Shown: positions 1 to 7,080 of the stretch, piece by piece
Layout of the letters: the number at the start of each line of letters is the position of its first letter
How positions within the stretch are numbered: the stretch's first letter is position 1
Assembly: GCA_050485385.1 (NCBI GenBank)
Contig: JBJHBG010000065.1
Coordinates: 1-28,048, forward strand
Direction of reading: 5' to 3'
Source: RECO01 sp050485385
GTDB taxonomy: Bacteria; Pseudomonadota; Alphaproteobacteria; Geminicoccales; Geminicoccaceae
Length of the DNA: 28,048 nucleotides
Program-made: the position numbers and the translations under genes
The notes under the pieces: generated by a model
Databases searched by the model: none
Seen by the model: the letters and a program-made list of their open reading frames with translations, nothing else
What the model was told of the DNA's origin: nothing

Positions 1-1
1 C

Positions 2-442
2 TTCCTCTTCGGCATCGGCGACAAGCCCGCCATCTTCATGGTGTTCATCGCGCTGTTCTTCACCATGACGCTGGCGACGATTACGCAGATCGACAGCGTC
101 AACCGCAACTACCTGAACGTGGCGCGCACCATGGGGGCGACCAAGCGCCAGACCTACCTCCGGGTCATCCTGCCGGCGATCCTGCCGGGGCTCTTGGTCG
201 TCTTGCGCCTCAACCTGTTCGGTGCCTGGATGGTGGTGCTGATCGCCGAGGCGACGGGCGTTGGCTACGGCCTCGGTCAGGTGATCATGCTGGCGCGCAA
301 CACCTTCAACCCGAGCCTCGTCTTCTTCACCATCGTGCTGATCGGGCTGTTGGGCTTCACCTTCGACTTCATGCTCCGGCAGGTGCAGCAGCGCATCCTC
401 TTCTGGGTGCCCAAAGGACAAGGAGGGCTCGGCGGTGGCTGA
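2..442 (+). CDS. ABC transporter permease, nitrate/taurine type, 5' truncated
   Basis: This is the C-terminal part of an inner-membrane permease. The frame is open from base 2, ahead of the first internal ATG at 38, so the gene begins outside the window. The visible 146 residues contain the EAA-type cytoplasmic loop that contacts the ATPase (NVARTMGATKRQTYLRVILPAILPG, given here only as its core 'ARTMGATKRQ...LPAILPG'), followed by hydrophobic segments. This is the pattern of BPD_transp_1 permeases of the SsuC/TauC/ThiX group. Its stop overlaps the start of the ATPase gene by 8 bases, so the two are translationally coupled. The family imports sulfonates, nitrate, pyrimidines or riboflavin. 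The substrate cannot be read from the permease, but the amidohydrolase downstream suggests a nitrogen-containing organic compound. The matching binding protein is presumably upstream of the window. Confidence 0.9.
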   Translation, partial: FLFGIGDKPAIFMVFIALFFTMTLATITQIDSVNRNYLNVARTMGATKRQTYLRVILPAILPGLLVVLRLNLFGAWMVVLIAEATGVGYGLGQVIMLARNTFNPSLVFFTIVLIGLLGFTFDFMLRQVQQRILFWVPKGQGGLGGG

Positions 443-1340
443 TCTCGAGCGCATTCGGAACGACGACGCGGCGCTGGTCTGTTTCGGCGTCGGCAAGACC
501 TGGAACGCGGGCACCGAGCGCGCGCATCTGGCGCTGACCGACATCGACATCAAGGTGGCGCCGGGCGAGTTCGTGGTGCTGCTGGGGCCGTCCGGCTGCG
601 GCAAGAGCACGCTGCTCTACCTCGTCGACGTGGCGATGTTCGCGTTCCTCCTGTTCCCCTCCGACCGGGAACGGGCCCTCGGTCGGNNNNNNNNNNCGCT
701 GCTCTACCTCGTCGCCGGGCTCGAGGCGACGACCGCCGGCGAGATGCGTTCCTTCGGCGAGGTGATCGGCGATCCCTCGCCGGAACGCTCCTTGATCTTC
801 CAGGAAACCTCGCTCTTTCCCTGGCTCACCGTCTGGCAGAACGTGACCTTCGGCTTGGGCTTGCGCGGCATGGGTGCCGAGGAGCGCCGCGGCGTCGCGG
901 GCGAGGTGCTGGCCAAGGTCGGCCTGAAGGAAGCCGCGGACAAGCGGCCGCACGAGCTCTCGGGCGGCATGCGTCAGCGGGTGGCCGTCGCCCGTGCGCT
1001 TGCGATGCGGCCGAAGATGCTCTTGATGGACGAGCCCTTCGCCGCGCTCGACGTGCAGACCCGCGCCAAGATGCAGGGCTTCCTTTTGGACGTCTGGCGC
1101 GAATCGGGCGCGTCGGTCCTGTTCGTCACCCACCACATCGACGAGGCGGTGGCACTGGCGGACCGGGTGATGCTGTTCACCGCGCGGCCGGGCCGGATCA
1201 AGGCGACCATTGCGATCGACATGCCGCGCCCGCGCGATCCCTTCGCGCCCGAGTGCCAGGAACTCCGCCGCCATCTGACCGATCTGCTGTCGGTCGAGGT
1301 GGACCGTGCCTTCGCCGAACAGGAGGGTTTGGCCGCCTGA
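435..1340 (+). CDS. ABC transporter ATP-binding protein, interrupted by a scaffold gap
   Basis: This is the ATPase of the SsuB/TauB type that powers the permease encoded just upstream. The start is GTG at 435, with an AGGAGGG ribosome site at about 420-426. Visible motifs are Walker A GPSGCGKST, a Q-loop (LIFQETSLFPW), the ABC signature LSGGMRQR, Walker B LLMDEPFAALD and the switch histidine in VTHHIDEA. Directly after Walker A the sequence is disturbed. An 18-base stretch, cgctgctctacctcgtcg, occurs at 610-627 and again at 697-714, and between the copies lie 59 foreign-looking bases and ten Ns. Removing one repeat unit (87 bases) restores the usual GKSTLLYLVAGLEATTAG and a product of about 272 residues, normal for the family. 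I therefore infer an intact gene with a faulty contig join, not a real insertion. Confidence 0.9.
   Translation: MADLERIRNDDAALVCFGVGKTWNAGTERAHLALTDIDIKVAPGEFVVLLGPSGCGKSTLLYLVDVAMFAFLLFPSDRERALGRXXXXLLYLVAGLEATTAGEMRSFGEVIGDPSPERSLIFQETSLFPWLTVWQNVTFGLGLRGMGAEERRGVAGEVLAKVGLKEAADKRPHELSGGMRQRVAVARALAMRPKMLLMDEPFAALDVQTRAKMQGFLLDVWRESGASVLFVTHHIDEAVALADRVMLFTARPGRIKATIAIDMPRPRDPFAPECQELRRHLTDLLSVEVDRAFAEQEGLAA
610..714. other. Scaffold gap with duplicated flanks (assembly artefact)
   Basis: Ten Ns occupy 687-696. The 18 bases just after them (697-714) repeat exactly those at 610-627. The 59 bases between the first repeat and the Ns translate in frame to a hydrophobic stretch ending in FLLFPSDRERALGR, which does not belong in an ABC ATPase between Walker A and the Q-loop. 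The simplest reading is two contigs that overlap by 18 bases but were joined with a fixed-size N spacer, one of them carrying a chimeric tail. The spacing happens to be a multiple of three, so the reading frame survives and the fault could pass unnoticed. Confidence 0.85.
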
Positions 1341-1371
1341 CGCGGCCGCCCGCTCACCAACGAGGACCATC

Positions 1372-2910
1372 ATGGCCAAGACCCTGATCAGGGGCCGCAA
1401 CGTCATCGTCCGTGCCGTCGACCGCCACCATGTCGAACAGCACGACGACGCGGCCGTGCTCGTCGAGGGCGGCGTCGTCCAGGCCATCGGCCCGGCGGCC
1501 GAACTCGAGGCCGCGCACCCCGATGCCACGCCCCTCGGCAACGGCCGCCAAGTGGTGCTGCCGGGCTTCGTCAACGGCCACCACCACGTCGGCCTCACGC
1601 CGGTGCAGCTCGGCTCGCCGGACATGCCGCTCGAGCTTTGGTTCATCACGCGGCTCGTCTGCCGCCGCGTCGACCTCTACCTCGACACGCTCTACTCGGC
1701 GTTCGAGATGATCGCCTCGGGCGTGACGACCGTGCAGCACATCCACGGCTGGCTGCCCGGCAAGCTGGCCGACGTGGAAGCGGGGGCGGAGGACGTCCTG
1801 CGCGCCTACGCGGACGTCGGCATGCGCGTCTCCTACTCGTTCGCGGTACGCGACCAGAACCGGCTGGTCTATCAGGACGATCAGGAGTTCGTGCGCTCGC
1901 TGCCGGCGGAACTGCAGGGGCCGATGGCCGCGCACTTCGCCCGCTTCCAGACCGGTCTGGAGGACTGCATCGCCCTCTTCGAGACCCTGCACGGCCGCCA
2001 CCACGACAAGGAACGGCTGAAGATCCAGCTCGCTCCCGCCAACCTGCACTGGTGCTCGGACCAGGCGCTGGAACGGCTGGCCGAGACGTCCGCCGCCTAC
2101 GATGCGCCCTTGCACATGCACCTCTTGGAAACGGCCTATCAGAAGGCCTACGCCCACAAGCGCGGCGGCTGCTCGGCGGTCGAGTACATCGACCGTTTCG
2201 GCCTCCTCGGCCCGCGCATGACCCTCGGCCACGGCGTCTGGCTGAGCGAGGCGGACATCGAGCGCGTGGCGGCGACCGGCACCCACATCTGCCACAATTG
2301 CAGCTCGAACTTCCGCCTGCGCTCCGGCGTCGGCGCGCTCAACGTCTGGGAGGCGAAGGCCGTCAACGTCGCCATGGGCATGGACGAGGCGGGCATCAAC
2401 GACGACCGCGACATGCTCCAGGAACTGCGCATGGTCCTGCGGGCGCATCGCACCCCCGGCATGGGCGACGACGTGCCGACGCCGGCCCAGGTGCTGCGCA
2501 TGGCGACCTCCGGCGGTGCGGCGACGACACCGTTCGGCGCCCGCATCGGCACGCTGGAGGTCGGCAAGGCGGCGGATCTCGTCATGGTCGACTGGGACAA
2601 GCTCGCCTTTCCCTATCTCGACCCGCTGACGCCCGTGCTCGACGCCGTGGTGCAGCGCGCGAAGACCGACGGCGTCGACCTCGTCATGTGTGCGGGTGAG
2701 GTCGTCTACGCCGACGGCAAGTTCCTGAAGGTCGACCGCGACGCGGCGCTCGCGGCGTTGGCCGAGGACCTCCGCCGCGCGCTGACCGACGACGAAGTGC
2801 AGCGCCGTGGGCTGGCGACGGCGCTGTTGCCGCACGTGAAGCGCTTCTACGAGGGCTACATGGACCCGGCGGCGCACCAGCCCTTCTATCGGCCGAGCTC
2901 GCGCGTCTGA
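1372..2910 (+). CDS. Amidohydrolase (ATZ/TRZ, cytosine/8-oxoguanine deaminase-like)
   Basis: This is a 512-residue metal-dependent hydrolase of the amidohydrolase superfamily. The start is set at ATG 1372 (MAKTLIRGRN), where homology-like sequence begins; an in-frame start at 1306 would overlap the ATPase gene. Expected metal and catalytic positions are visible: H70-x-H72 in GFVNGHHHVG, the pair H248/H250 in LHMHLLET, H287 in LGHGVW and D338 in GMDEAG. The N- and C-terminal segments form the usual small beta-sandwich, including KAADLVMVDWDKL. Members of this group deaminate or hydrolyse nucleobases, s-triazines and related heterocycles in the cytoplasm. The exact substrate is not evident. It follows the ABC genes by 31 bases and is probably co-transcribed, so it likely acts on the imported compound. 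It ends two bases before the stop of the opposite-strand amidohydrolase. Confidence 0.88.
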   Translation: MAKTLIRGRNVIVRAVDRHHVEQHDDAAVLVEGGVVQAIGPAAELEAAHPDATPLGNGRQVVLPGFVNGHHHVGLTPVQLGSPDMPLELWFITRLVCRRVDLYLDTLYSAFEMIASGVTTVQHIHGWLPGKLADVEAGAEDVLRAYADVGMRVSYSFAVRDQNRLVYQDDQEFVRSLPAELQGPMAAHFARFQTGLEDCIALFETLHGRHHDKERLKIQLAPANLHWCSDQALERLAETSAAYDAPLHMHLLETAYQKAYAHKRGGCSAVEYIDRFGLLGPRMTLGHGVWLSEADIERVAATGTHICHNCSSNFRLRSGVGALNVWEAKAVNVAMGMDEAGINDDRDMLQELRMVLRAHRTPGMGDDVPTPAQVLRMATSGGAATTPFGARIGTLEVGKAADLVMVDWDKLAFPYLDPLTPVLDAVVQRAKTDGVDLVMCAGEVVYADGKFLKVDRDAALAALAEDLRRALTDDEVQRRGLATALLPHVKRFYEGYMDPAAHQPFYRPSSRV

Positions 2911-2912
2911 GG

Positions 2913-4418
2913 TCAGCCGAGCGGCACCGGCGCGCCGTAGCGATGGACGTGGTAGGGGGCGTGGGCGAGGGCCGGGCAGAAGGAGCCGACCACGGGCAAC
3001 AGGCGCTCGACCAGCGCACGGCGCTCGCGGTTGGCCCGTTCCAGCCGCTCGCGCGCCCGCTCCGCGTCGCCCGCCAGCTTGGCGAGGTCGACGTTCACCA
3101 GCTTGCGGTCCCTCAGCTTGAATTGGCCGCCCACCATGACCGAGTGGACCCCCGAGCCGTCCTCGGTGTGGACGAGCTGGTTGACCGGATCGTTCATGGG
3201 TAGCCAGTTGATCGAGCCGAGGTCGACGAACACGATGTCGGCCTTGTAGCCGGGGGCGATCCGGCCGAGGTCGTCGAAGCCGAGGGCGCGGGCGCTGCCT
3301 TCGGTCGCGGCCTTCAGGACCTCCGAGGTGGCGAGCCAGCGGTCGACGTCGGGGCCGCGTACGTGGCTCATGTACGAGGCAACCCGCATCGCCTCGTACA
3401 TATTGAGGTTGTCCGAGCAGTTGGCGCCATCGGTACCGATGCCGAGATTGACGCCCAACTCCAGCATCCGTCGTGCATCGGCGATGCCGCTGCCGAGCAG
3501 GGCGTTCGAGCCGGGGTTGTGCGAAACGGAGGCACCGTGCCCCGCGAGCCGGCGCATGTCCTCGTCGTCGAGCCAGACGCCGTGCGCGACCACGAAATCC
3601 GGCCCGACGAGACCGATCGCGTCCATGTGCTGCAACAGCGTCTTGCCATAGAGCTTGCGGCCGACGACCGCCTGCACCTTGCCCTCGGCGACGTGGCTGT
3701 GGACGCCGACACCGTACTCCCGGGCGATGTCGCGGCAGCCCGCGAGGAAGCTGTCGGTGCAGTGGTGCGGGATGGTCGGCGCGACCGCGGTGCGGATGCG
3801 CTCGGAATCGCTGCGCCAGCCATGGACCACCTCGCGCACCCGGGCGAGGGTGGTTTCGCCCGGCGCCAGCCGATAGGCCTCGACGTCGCGCTGCAAGCCC
3901 GTCGGTAGTGCGTCGAACAGGCCCGGAATGGCGTCGAAGAAGGCGATGTCGGCCACCATCGGCGCGATCACCGCGCGCATCCCGGCGTCGTCGTAGGCCT
4001 TGGCGCAGGCGGCCATACCGTCGACCGTCGGTGCGGGGAACTCGAAGGTCAGGTCGTAGCAGGCGGTGCACCCCTTCAGGAGCATCTCGCATGCGCCGAT
4101 CAGCGTGGTGAGATACTTGTCCTCCAACTCGCGTCCACCGCCGATCCAGGGTGAGGCGGTGAGCAGCAGTTCCAGTGACCAACGGTCACCCATACCCTTG
4201 GCGAGATTGCCGTGGCCGTGGGTGTGGCCGTTGATCAGCCCGGGATGCAGCAGCATGCCGGTGGCGTCGACCTCGGTTGCCCCGGCCGGCGCCGTGAGGC
4301 CCGGCGCGCCCAACTCCTGGATCGTATCGCCCGCGATCAGGATGTCGGTGACGGGGGCGGTGTGTGTCTCCACGTCGAGCAGACGGCCGTTGCGGACGAT
4401 GGTGTAACGGTCGGTCAT
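2913..4418 (-). CDS. Amidohydrolase (ATZ/TRZ-like), second and divergent copy
   Basis: This is a 501-residue metal-dependent amidohydrolase. The start ATG at 4418 (MTDRYTIVRN) is preceded by TGAGGATCAACGC, which both ends the permease gene and supplies the ribosome site. A start six codons earlier is possible but would overlap the permease more. The motifs are H65-x-H67 in LINGHTHGHG, H240/H242 in VHSHVAEG, H279 in VAHGVW and D330 in GTDGANCSDN. This last motif is the classic ATZ/TRZ form and differs from the GMDEAG of the neighbouring enzyme. The beta-sandwich ends are present (GYKADIVFVDLGSINW). The likely role is deamination or hydrolytic ring opening of a nitrogen heterocycle or amide in the cytosol. 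It is the last gene of a binding protein-ATPase-permease-hydrolase operon. It is a distant paralogue of the converging gene, so the two need not share a substrate. Confidence 0.88.
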   Translation of the reverse strand: MTDRYTIVRNGRLLDVETHTAPVTDILIAGDTIQELGAPGLTAPAGATEVDATGMLLHPGLINGHTHGHGNLAKGMGDRWSLELLLTASPWIGGGRELEDKYLTTLIGACEMLLKGCTACYDLTFEFPAPTVDGMAACAKAYDDAGMRAVIAPMVADIAFFDAIPGLFDALPTGLQRDVEAYRLAPGETTLARVREVVHGWRSDSERIRTAVAPTIPHHCTDSFLAGCRDIAREYGVGVHSHVAEGKVQAVVGRKLYGKTLLQHMDAIGLVGPDFVVAHGVWLDDEDMRRLAGHGASVSHNPGSNALLGSGIADARRMLELGVNLGIGTDGANCSDNLNMYEAMRVASYMSHVRGPDVDRWLATSEVLKAATEGSARALGFDDLGRIAPGYKADIVFVDLGSINWLPMNDPVNQLVHTEDGSGVHSVMVGGQFKLRDRKLVNVDLAKLAGDAERARERLERANRERRALVERLLPVVGSFCPALAHAPYHVHRYGAPVPLG

Positions 4419-4428
4419 GCGTTGATCC

Positions 4429-5298
4429 TCAGGCATTCATCGCCGGCGTGCCGCCCGGCGACCAGGGGAAGAAGTGGCGTTCGATCAAGACCACCAGCTG
4501 GAACAGGACGATGCCCATCACCGACAGGATGATCAGGGCGGAGAAGGCCAGCGGCGTCTGGAAGAACGCGGTCGACGTGATGATGAAGTAGCCGAGGCCG
4601 CGGTCGGCATTGACGAACTCGGCCACCACGGCGCCGACGACGGCCAGCGTGACCGCAACCTTCAGGCCGGAGAAGATCATCGGCACCGCGTAGGGCAGGC
4701 GGATGCGCCAGAGGATGGCGAGCCATGAGCCGCGATAGGAGCGGCCGAGTTCGACCAACTCCTTGGGCACCGTCAGCAGGCCGGTCGCGACCGAGATCAC
4801 CAGCGGAAAGAACGCCACCAGGAACGTGACGACGATCCGCGGCAACTCGTTGGCGCCGAGAATGATCACGAGCAGCGGTGCGAGCGCCACCTTGGGGATC
4901 GACTGGGTCAGCACCAGAAGCGGATAGACGGCGTTGGCGACGTAGACCGACGAGGTGAGCAGCACGGCGAGCGGCAGGCTGATCACCACGGACGCCACGA
5001 ACCCCAGCATCACGGTCCTGAGCGTCGCCAAGCTGTGGCCACCCAGCACGGCGAGGTTCTGGGTGCTGTCGGTCCAGATGCGCGACGGCGACGGCAACAG
5101 ATAGACCGGGATGGCGAATGCGCTCACCGCCCATTCCCACACCACCAGCAGCAGCACGAAGGCGGCCAGCGGCACGCCGACGTCCTGTAGCAGCGGAGCC
5201 AGGCGGCGCCCGGCCGAAGGCCGCGCCTCAAGCTGCGACGAGACCTCGGTCGCCGAAGATACGGGCGCGGATGCGCTGCGCGCAGTGTTGGAATGCAT
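4429..5298 (-). CDS. ABC transporter permease, nitrate/taurine/pyrimidine type
   Basis: This is a 289-residue integral membrane permease. A charged, Ser/Ala-rich cytoplasmic N-terminus of about 40 residues is followed by about six hydrophobic segments beginning at LAAFVLLLVVWEWAV. The EAA loop is visible as ELGRSYRGSWLAILWRIRLPYAVP. The ATG at 5298 is chosen because GGAAGG lies six bases upstream, inside the ATPase coding sequence. The overlap with the ATPase gene is therefore 71 bases, longer than usual but well supported by the ribosome site. The permease would form the pore for the binding protein and ATPase of the same operon. Its stop forms part of the ribosome site of the downstream amidohydrolase, which argues for tight coupling. 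Confidence 0.9.
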   Translation of the reverse strand: MHSNTARSASAPVSSATEVSSQLEARPSAGRRLAPLLQDVGVPLAAFVLLLVVWEWAVSAFAIPVYLLPSPSRIWTDSTQNLAVLGGHSLATLRTVMLGFVASVVISLPLAVLLTSSVYVANAVYPLLVLTQSIPKVALAPLLVIILGANELPRIVVTFLVAFFPLVISVATGLLTVPKELVELGRSYRGSWLAILWRIRLPYAVPMIFSGLKVAVTLAVVGAVVAEFVNADRGLGYFIITSTAFFQTPLAFSALIILSVMGIVLFQLVVLIERHFFPWSPGGTPAMNA

Positions 5299-6001
5299 CG
5301 TGACCTTCCATGCCGAACTGCCGCGGATGCGGCAGGGGAACCTCGATCAGATCTTGGATCCGGCCCGGTCGCGGCGACATCACGACGACCCGATCCGACA
5401 ACAGCACCGCCTCGCTGATCGAGTGGGTGACGAAGACGATGGTCTTCGGCCGCTCGCGCCTGAGCCGCATCAACTCCAGGCTCATCTCCTCGCGGGTGAG
5501 CGCATCGAGCGCCCCGAACGGCTCGTCCATCAACAGGATGGACGGGTCGTGCATCAGCGCCCCGCAGATCGCCGCACGCTGCTGCATGCCCCCCGAAAGT
5601 TCGTTCGGAAGCCTTGTGGCGAACCCGCCGAGACCCACGAGATCCAACAATTCGTGCGCCTGAGCACGGGCGGCCGCGTCCACCGGCCGGTGCAGCATCC
5701 GCAGTGGGAACAGCAGATTGTCCTCGATGCTGGCCCACGGCAGGAGCGTAGGGCTCTGGAAGACCAAGCCGGTGTCCACCCTCGGTCCAGCCACCGGCTG
5801 GCCGTCGATGACGATCCGCCCGGTTGTGGGGGGCAAGAGGCCGGCGATCAGCCGCAACAGGGTGGATTTGCCACAGCCCGACGGGCCGACCAGGGAGATC
5901 AGTTCGTGCTCGCGAACCTCCAGATCGATATCTTCGAGCGCGTGGACCACGGCGCCGTCGCGGCTGGCGAAGTGCCGCGCGACGGCCTCGATGCGGATCA
6001 A
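5228..6001 (-). CDS. ABC transporter ATP-binding protein (SsuB/TauB type)
   Basis: This is a 257-residue ATPase of a nitrate/taurine/pyrimidine-class importer. Domain-defining motifs are Walker A GPSGCGKST, the Q-loop in VFQSPTLLPW, the signature LSGGMQQR, Walker B LLMDEPFGALD and the switch histidine in VTHSISEA. No ATG fits the protein start. The best start is TTG at 6001, giving MIRIEAVARHF, which overlaps the TGA of the binding-protein gene as TTGA and has GAGGG just upstream. A longer open frame runs upstream to 6256, but it lies inside the binding-protein gene and is not coding-like. The C-terminal 24 codons overlap the permease gene. The protein energises uptake by the permease encoded next. 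Confidence 0.9.
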   Translation of the reverse strand: MIRIEAVARHFASRDGAVVHALEDIDLEVREHELISLVGPSGCGKSTLLRLIAGLLPPTTGRIVIDGQPVAGPRVDTGLVFQSPTLLPWASIEDNLLFPLRMLHRPVDAAARAQAHELLDLVGLGGFATRLPNELSGGMQQRAAICGALMHDPSILLMDEPFGALDALTREEMSLELMRLRRERPKTIVFVTHSISEAVLLSDRVVVMSPRPGRIQDLIEVPLPHPRQFGMEGHDAFQHCAQRIRARIFGDRGLVAA

Positions 6002-6996
6002 CCCTCGGGCACCAAGCTGGTATCGATCACCACCGTCGGATCCCAACTCGGGTCCAACTCCTGCGCTTCGGCGATTACCTCCCAGGTGAAGGCCAAGCGG
6101 TCGGGATCGAAATTGCCGAAGCCGGTGCTCGCCGAGTGCTCGTTGAAGACGAAGCCGAGGGTCGCTTCCAGACTGCCCAGGCAGTCGTCGTAGGCTACTT
6201 CCGGTACGCGCTCGACGTGCAGTTGGCAGGCCTCCTCCGGATTGTCGCGCGCCCACAGAAACACCTCTTGGATCGCGGCGAGGAAGCGCCTGACCAAGTC
6301 CGGATTCTGCTCGATCATGCGGTCGCTCGCGACCACCGTGACGGCATAGATGGCGAAGCCGACCTCCTCGAAGGGCAACACCCGAATGCGTTCGCCGACC
6401 TGCTCCGCCGCCTTGTTCTGGTAGTACTCGTGGATGGAATAGAACGGTGCGGCGTCGATCTGCTTTTGAATCAACAGCGGCGCCATGGCAGCGCCGTCGG
6501 TATTCACCCAGACGATCTGCGAGGCATCGGTGCCGGAGCGCTCGGCGATCTTGGGGAAAAACAGGCGGTGGCTATTGCCCGGGGTGATGCCGATGCGCTT
6601 GCCCTCCAGACCCTGGAAGTTCTCGATGCCGCTGCTCTCCAAGACGAACAGCGAGTGCGGCGAGTGCGTATAGATGGCGTGGATCGCCTTGACCGGCATG
6701 TCGCTGCGGGCGCGGGCCGCAAGCACGGCGCTCAGATCGGCCACGGCGAATTCGAATGCACCCGTGGCGAGCTTGGTCACGGTGTCGCCCGAGCCGTAGC
6801 CGCGGCTGACGGTGACGTCGATGCCATGCTTCTCGAAGATGCCCTTCGACCAGCCACCGTAGTACATCGCGTGCTCACCGGACGGAATCCAGTCGGTCTG
6901 GAAACGCACCTGGTCCAGCGCCGAGGCGGGCGTGCTCAGAACTGCCGACAGCAGTAGCGCCGAGCCGATGCAACGCGCACAATGGGCTCGTAACAT
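5998..6996 (-). CDS. ABC transporter substrate-binding protein, NMT1/THI5-like
   Basis: This is a 332-residue periplasmic binding protein. The start at ATG 6996 is preceded by GGGAGGG. The first 26 residues form a signal peptide (hydrophobic SALLLSAVL, cleavage likely after ASA). The mature N-terminus has the NMT1/THI5/SsuA signature: FQTDWIPSGEHAMYYGGW, a GIFEKHGIDV helix and the GYGSGDTVTKLATG loop. In this family such motifs bind pyrimidines (hydroxymethylpyrimidine precursors), riboflavin, sulfonates or nitrate. The form DWxPxGEHAxxY is closest to the pyrimidine-precursor branch, an assignment made from memory of the family. It is the first gene of the operon and delivers substrate to the permease. 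Paired with an ATZ/TRZ amidohydrolase, the likely cargo is a pyrimidine-like or other nitrogen heterocycle. Confidence 0.9.
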   Translation of the reverse strand: MLRAHCARCIGSALLLSAVLSTPASALDQVRFQTDWIPSGEHAMYYGGWSKGIFEKHGIDVTVSRGYGSGDTVTKLATGAFEFAVADLSAVLAARARSDMPVKAIHAIYTHSPHSLFVLESSGIENFQGLEGKRIGITPGNSHRLFFPKIAERSGTDASQIVWVNTDGAAMAPLLIQKQIDAAPFYSIHEYYQNKAAEQVGERIRVLPFEEVGFAIYAVTVVASDRMIEQNPDLVRRFLAAIQEVFLWARDNPEEACQLHVERVPEVAYDDCLGSLEATLGFVFNEHSASTGFGNFDPDRLAFTWEVIAEAQELDPSWDPTVVIDTSLVPEG

Positions 6997-7080
6997 GGCA
7001 ATCCCTCCCTGGATGTTTGCCGCGACGGTAGTGCAGCGTTCCCCCGCGAGCAACTGCCGTGCCATCGCGGCAGCACGTTT

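Noticed and set aside
610..714. A genuine in-frame insertion or mobile element in the ABC ATPase
   Set aside because: The Ns and the exact 18-base contig-end repeat point to assembly error; there are no terminal inverted repeats or transposase.
1354..4182. Very long minus-strand open frame (over 900 codons)
   Set aside because: It runs antisense to the first amidohydrolase and out of frame in the second. Its translation is Arg/His/Gly-rich low-complexity sequence typical of shadow frames in GC-rich DNA.
6997..7080. Terminator after cobQ
   Set aside because: Only a six-base CTGCCG/CGGCAG stem with an eight-base loop and no T-run is seen, too weak to call.
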